8,646 nucleotides of DNA, from positions 1-8,646 of the forward strand of contig CAINGG010000504.1 of assembly GCA_903848435.1 (NCBI GenBank), in the 5' to 3' direction. Numbering within the stretch: position 1 is the stretch's first letter; every line of letters starts with the position of its first letter. Source of the stretch: an uncultured Actinomycetes bacterium (GTDB taxonomy: Bacteria; Actinomycetota; Actinomycetes; S36-B12). The translations under genes and the position numbers were made by a program. The notes beneath the pieces are model-generated. The model saw only the letters and a list, made by a program, of their open reading frames with translations. It was not told the origin of the DNA and did not search any database. Below are positions 6,816 to 8,646 of the stretch, one piece after another.

Positions 6816-6821
6816 CGTGGA

Positions 6822-7343
6822 ATGCGACCGCTGACCGCCCTCGCCGCCTCTACCGCGCTGGCGGTCGCCCTGATCGGCATTCCTACCGGAGCGGCCCAGG
6901 CACACCAGCCCGTCCGCCTGACCTCGGCCGACCGCACGCCCGCCCAGGGGCCCCTGCTCGTCGACGGCACCATCTCCTTCGCCGTCTACGCGACGGTGCG
7001 CGAGGGCAACACACGGGGATTTCGCGTGGGCATGAAGGCCGGGCAGCGGCTGGACATCCAGTTGCTCATCAACGACCGTCCGCCCGCCAATCGGTTGTCC
7101 AACGCGCAACTGCCCACCGTCACCATCATCGATCCCGCGGGACGGCGTTCCTCACTGGTCATTGACGAGCGGACACCGTTCTACGAGCCCTATTCGCAGA
7201 CTGCGTACCTCTACCTGGCACGGTGGAGTACCCCTGCGAGCAGCGGCACCTACCAGGTGATCGTCACCGGCCGTGACAACACCAAGGTGCCGGTCGTCGT
7301 CGGGGTCGGCTATCGCGAGGTCCCCGGGGAAGTCCGGGACTAG
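6822..7343 (+). CDS. Small secreted beta-rich protein of unknown function
   Basis: A 173-residue protein from ATG 6822. It starts with a Sec signal peptide (MRPLTALAASTALAVALIG, likely cleavage after AQA, residue 27, before HQP); the upstream in-frame start at 6756 would bury this signal and is rejected. The mature part alternates short hydrophobic strands: ISFAVYATV, FRVGMKAGQRLDIQLLI, PTVTIIDPAGRR, then PFYEPYSQTAYLYLARW, and SGTYQVIVTG near the end. The pairing of an AGQRLDIQL strand, a VTIIDPAG strand and a late SGTYQVIV strand recalls the beta-sandwich of pre-peptidase C-terminal (PPC-like) domains, but this is only fold-level similarity. There are no cysteines and no visible catalytic motif. 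It is divergent from bkdA and ends 3 bp before the stop of the convergent SHOCT gene. Function unknown. Confidence 0.75.
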   Translation: MRPLTALAASTALAVALIGIPTGAAQAHQPVRLTSADRTPAQGPLLVDGTISFAVYATVREGNTRGFRVGMKAGQRLDIQLLINDRPPANRLSNAQLPTVTIIDPAGRRSSLVIDERTPFYEPYSQTAYLYLARWSTPASSGTYQVIVTGRDNTKVPVVVGVGYREVPGEVRD

Positions 7344-7346
7344 CGA

Positions 7347-7607
7347 CTAGATGCCGAGGATCTTGGCCTTGGCGGCTGCGAACTCCTCGTCGGTGAGGAG
7401 GCCCTTCTCCTTGAGAGCGCCCAGACGCTCGATCTCTGCCACGGCATCGGTCTCGGGAGCTGGCGCAGGGGCGGGGGCCGCCGCAGCCTGGGCGGACTCC
7501 TTCTCCTCCTGCTTGTCAGCCTGACGCTGAGCGACCTTGCCACTGACAGCAGTGGCGGTTCCGGCGATGACGGCGGTGCGGGCAACGGCACGACCAAGAC
7601 GCGGCAT
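7347..7607 (-). CDS. Short SHOCT-domain protein
   Basis: An 86-residue protein from ATG 7607, which has AAGGAG five bases upstream; this decides the start over an in-frame codon at 7676. Residues 1-28 are a basic/Ala-rich, mildly hydrophobic helix (GRAVARTAVIAGTATAVSG), 29-40 are highly charged (QADKQEEKE), and 41-52 form an Ala-Pro linker. The C-terminus (about 57-84, EIERLGALKEKGLLTDEEF) is a textbook SHOCT domain, a short helical module usually at the C-terminus and thought to mediate oligomerisation. The N-terminal helix might touch the membrane, but it is too polar for a confident membrane segment. The molecular role is unknown. Its promoter region lies in the gap shared with the divergent transporter gene. 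Confidence 0.88.
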   Translation of the reverse strand: MPRLGRAVARTAVIAGTATAVSGKVAQRQADKQEEKESAQAAAAPAPAPAPETDAVAEIERLGALKEKGLLTDEEFAAAKAKILGI

Positions 7608-7612
7608 GACGA

Positions 7613-7618
7613 CTCCTT
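7613..7618 (-). promoter_or_regulatory. Shine-Dalgarno of the SHOCT gene (AAGGAG)
   Basis: AAGGAG on the minus strand, five bases before the ATG at 7607. It is the strongest ribosome binding site in the window and fixes the start. Confidence 0.8.
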
Positions 7619-7632
7619 CGGTGGGGTGCTCC

Positions 7633-7638
7633 ACCCTA
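7633..7638 (-). promoter_or_regulatory. Candidate -10 element (TAGGGT) for the SHOCT gene
   Basis: TAGGGT on the minus strand, 25 bases before the ATG. Transcription starting about seven bases downstream would leave a leader of roughly 20 bases holding the AAGGAG site. No convincing -35 is seen. Confidence 0.4.
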
Positions 7639-7817
7639 ACTCGCCTCCGGACGTGCCGGCATGGGTATGGCTGCATTCACCACGTCACCAGCTGCGCACC
7701 AGACCGCTGCCGGGGGAATCGTCACAGCCAGCGCGGAAGGTCGGATCTGCCTACTTCCGAGAGCCACTGGTCGGCGTAGTCACTCGGCTGGGAGACCTAC
7801 GCAGCGGGCAGCACTTG
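7639..7817. other. Intergenic spacer between the divergent SHOCT and transporter genes
   Basis: No gene is supported here: no frame continues into the transporter, whose own frame has a TAG at 7818. A 6-bp inverted repeat, CGGAAG (7734-7739) and CTTCCG (7754-7759), has a 14-base spacer and could be a regulator site or chance. I see no tRNA, small RNA or terminator. Confidence 0.5.
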
Positions 7818-7823
7818 TAGGGT
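7818..7823 (+). promoter_or_regulatory. Candidate -10 element (TAGGGT) for the DMT transporter gene
   Basis: TAGGGT lies nine bases before ATG 7833. It is the same hexamer as that before the nitrilase and SHOCT genes. The wider spacing would give a leader of about 0-3 bases. Its TAG also closes the reading frame upstream, so the transporter cannot start earlier. Confidence 0.4.
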
Positions 7824-7832
7824 CGGGCTGCC

Positions 7833-8646
7833 ATGACGATGACTGCTCCACGTACCTCCTCGGGACCGGTGCTGTGGACCAATTTGCTCATCGTCTGGAT
7901 CGTGTGGGGCTCGACCTACATGGGCATCCGCTTCGCGAGCGAAACGATTCCGCCCTTCATCATGAGCGGCACCCGGTTTCTCACTGCCTTTGTGCTCATG
8001 GTGGCGCTAACGTCGATCCTTCGGGGGCCTCAGGCACTGCGCGTGACGCCGCGCGAGTTCGCCACCTCCTGCTTCCTCGGGGTGGCGCTCCTCGGCGTGG
8101 GACTGGGGACGGTAGGGCTCGCCCAGGACTATGTGCCGACCGGGATCATGGCGCTGATCATCGCGTCGACACCGCTCACGATCGTGATCTGGCGTCGCGT
8201 GACAGGCGATCGCCCGCCGCTGCTCACACTCATCGGCGTCTTCGTCGGACTCGGTGGCATCGGCTGGATGCTTCTCCCGGGTGGCACGCGACCTGTCTCG
8301 GGGACTGATGGCGACGTGGTCTTCTGGAGCGTGATGGTGCTGATCTCCAGCACAATCTGGGCGACCGCCAGCTTTTTCTCGTCGCGACTGCCCACTCCGA
8401 AGGACTCCTTCGCACTCACGACGTACGAACTGCTCAGCGGTGGCACCGTCCTGCTGGTGATCGGTCTTGTGCTCGGGGAGCGCGTAAGCTTCACGGAGAT
8501 CAGCGTGCGTTCGTGGGGTGGCTGGCTCTTCCTCGTAGTCGCCGGCTCGGTGATCGCCTTCAGTTCGTTCACCTGGCTCATCAACAAGGCGCCGATCTCG
8601 CTGGCGTCGACCTATGCCTATGTCAACCCGGCGGTCGCCGTGGTGC
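7833..8646 (+). CDS. DMT superfamily transporter, EamA family (3' end outside window)
   Basis: The frame opens at ATG 7833 and stays open to the right edge (271 complete codons plus one base, no stop); a full member is about 300 residues, so probably only the last helix is missing. It begins MTMTAPRTSSGP, then the first membrane helix LLIVWIVWGSTYMGIRFA, followed by PPFIMSGTRFLTAFVL. Further helices are evident at about 77-98, 102-122, 129-150, 162-185, 197-215 and 228-250, ending in APISLASTYAYVNPAVAV. The two EamA halves are about 15-148 and 162-end. W-G-S near the first helix and the SxYxYxxPxxA segment near the end are family hallmarks. Such proteins move small metabolites, often exporting amino acids or their analogues, across the inner membrane; the substrate is unknown. 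An in-frame TAG at 7818 limits the start to 7833 or the ATG at 7839. Confidence 0.9.
   Translation, partial: MTMTAPRTSSGPVLWTNLLIVWIVWGSTYMGIRFASETIPPFIMSGTRFLTAFVLMVALTSILRGPQALRVTPREFATSCFLGVALLGVGLGTVGLAQDYVPTGIMALIIASTPLTIVIWRRVTGDRPPLLTLIGVFVGLGGIGWMLLPGGTRPVSGTDGDVVFWSVMVLISSTIWATASFFSSRLPTPKDSFALTTYELLSGGTVLLVIGLVLGERVSFTEISVRSWGGWLFLVVAGSVIAFSSFTWLINKAPISLASTYAYVNPAVAVV

Noticed and set aside
5731..6834. A 367-residue plus-strand open frame antisense to bkdA.
   Set aside because: bkdA is certain from its ThDP motifs; the antisense product is low-complexity and spans the intergenic region.
7320..7340. GTCCC (7320-7324) and GGGAC (7336-7340), with a TCCCCGGGGA palindrome, as a terminator.
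   Set aside because: Short 5-bp stem with an 11-base loop, inside the coding end, with no T-run on either strand.
7620..7637. GGGTG-CTC-CACCC hairpin upstream of the SHOCT gene as an attenuator.
   Set aside because: It overlaps the proposed -10 element, so most of it would not be transcribed; the stem is only 5 bp.
7734..7759. CGGAAG/CTTCCG inverted repeat as a regulator site.
   Set aside because: Six-base arms with a 14-base spacer arise easily by chance in 225 bp; nothing else supports it.
7661..8308. A 215-residue plus-strand open frame starting in the spacer and overlapping the transporter in another frame.
   Set aside because: His/Arg/Asp-rich with no membrane segments, while the frame from 7833 gives an unmistakable EamA protein.
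1..8646. A defence island, mobile element, biosynthetic cluster or CRISPR locus.
   Set aside because: No transposase, integrase, nuclease, toxin-antitoxin pair, carrier-protein/synthase gene or spaced repeat is present; most genes are housekeeping or common families with uniform base composition.

Overview
The window is ordinary high-GC actinobacterial chromosome. Reasons: strong G/C bias at third codon positions, a gene of the mycothiol-dependent maleylpyruvate isomerase/DinB family, an actinobacterial-type CtaG, a short SHOCT-domain protein, and several genes that look leaderless. I cannot place it below the level of Actinomycetes. There is no rRNA, tRNA, CRISPR array, transposase, phage gene or long repeat. 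Genes are tightly packed; the only gap above 100 bp is 7608-7832 (225 bp).

Layout, left to right. (1) Plus strand: the 3' part of ctaG (cytochrome c oxidase copper assembly), then a nitrilase-superfamily amidohydrolase 9 bp later. (2) Minus strand, 1239-6732: five genes read right to left, bkdA-bkdB-bkdC (E1alpha, E1beta and E2 of a branched-chain 2-oxoacid dehydrogenase), then a secreted protein that appears to be three tandem beta-barrel (allene oxide cyclase/dirigent-like) repeats, then a mycothiol-dependent DinB-like enzyme. (3) Plus strand: a divergent gene for a small secreted beta-rich protein. (4) Minus strand: an 86-residue SHOCT-domain protein. (5) Plus strand: a DMT/EamA transporter that runs off the right edge.

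The only clear pathway is the Bkd complex. E1 (alpha2beta2, ThDP) decarboxylates branched-chain 2-oxo acids derived from Val, Leu and Ile, and E2 passes the acyl group from its lipoyl arm to CoA. The three genes are joined by 4-bp start/stop overlaps (ATGA and GTGA). E3 (lipoamide dehydrogenase) and a dedicated regulator are not in the window.

The most interesting signals are two. First, the secreted 434-residue protein carries three regularly spaced copies of a barrel motif, the last one degenerate. Second, a recurring promoter/start arrangement, TANNNT then exactly six bases then ATG, is seen at three genes without a Shine-Dalgarno (a fourth has GATACT at the same spacing), while bkdA, bkdB and the SHOCT gene have Shine-Dalgarno sites instead. 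I found no convincing undescribed multi-gene system.
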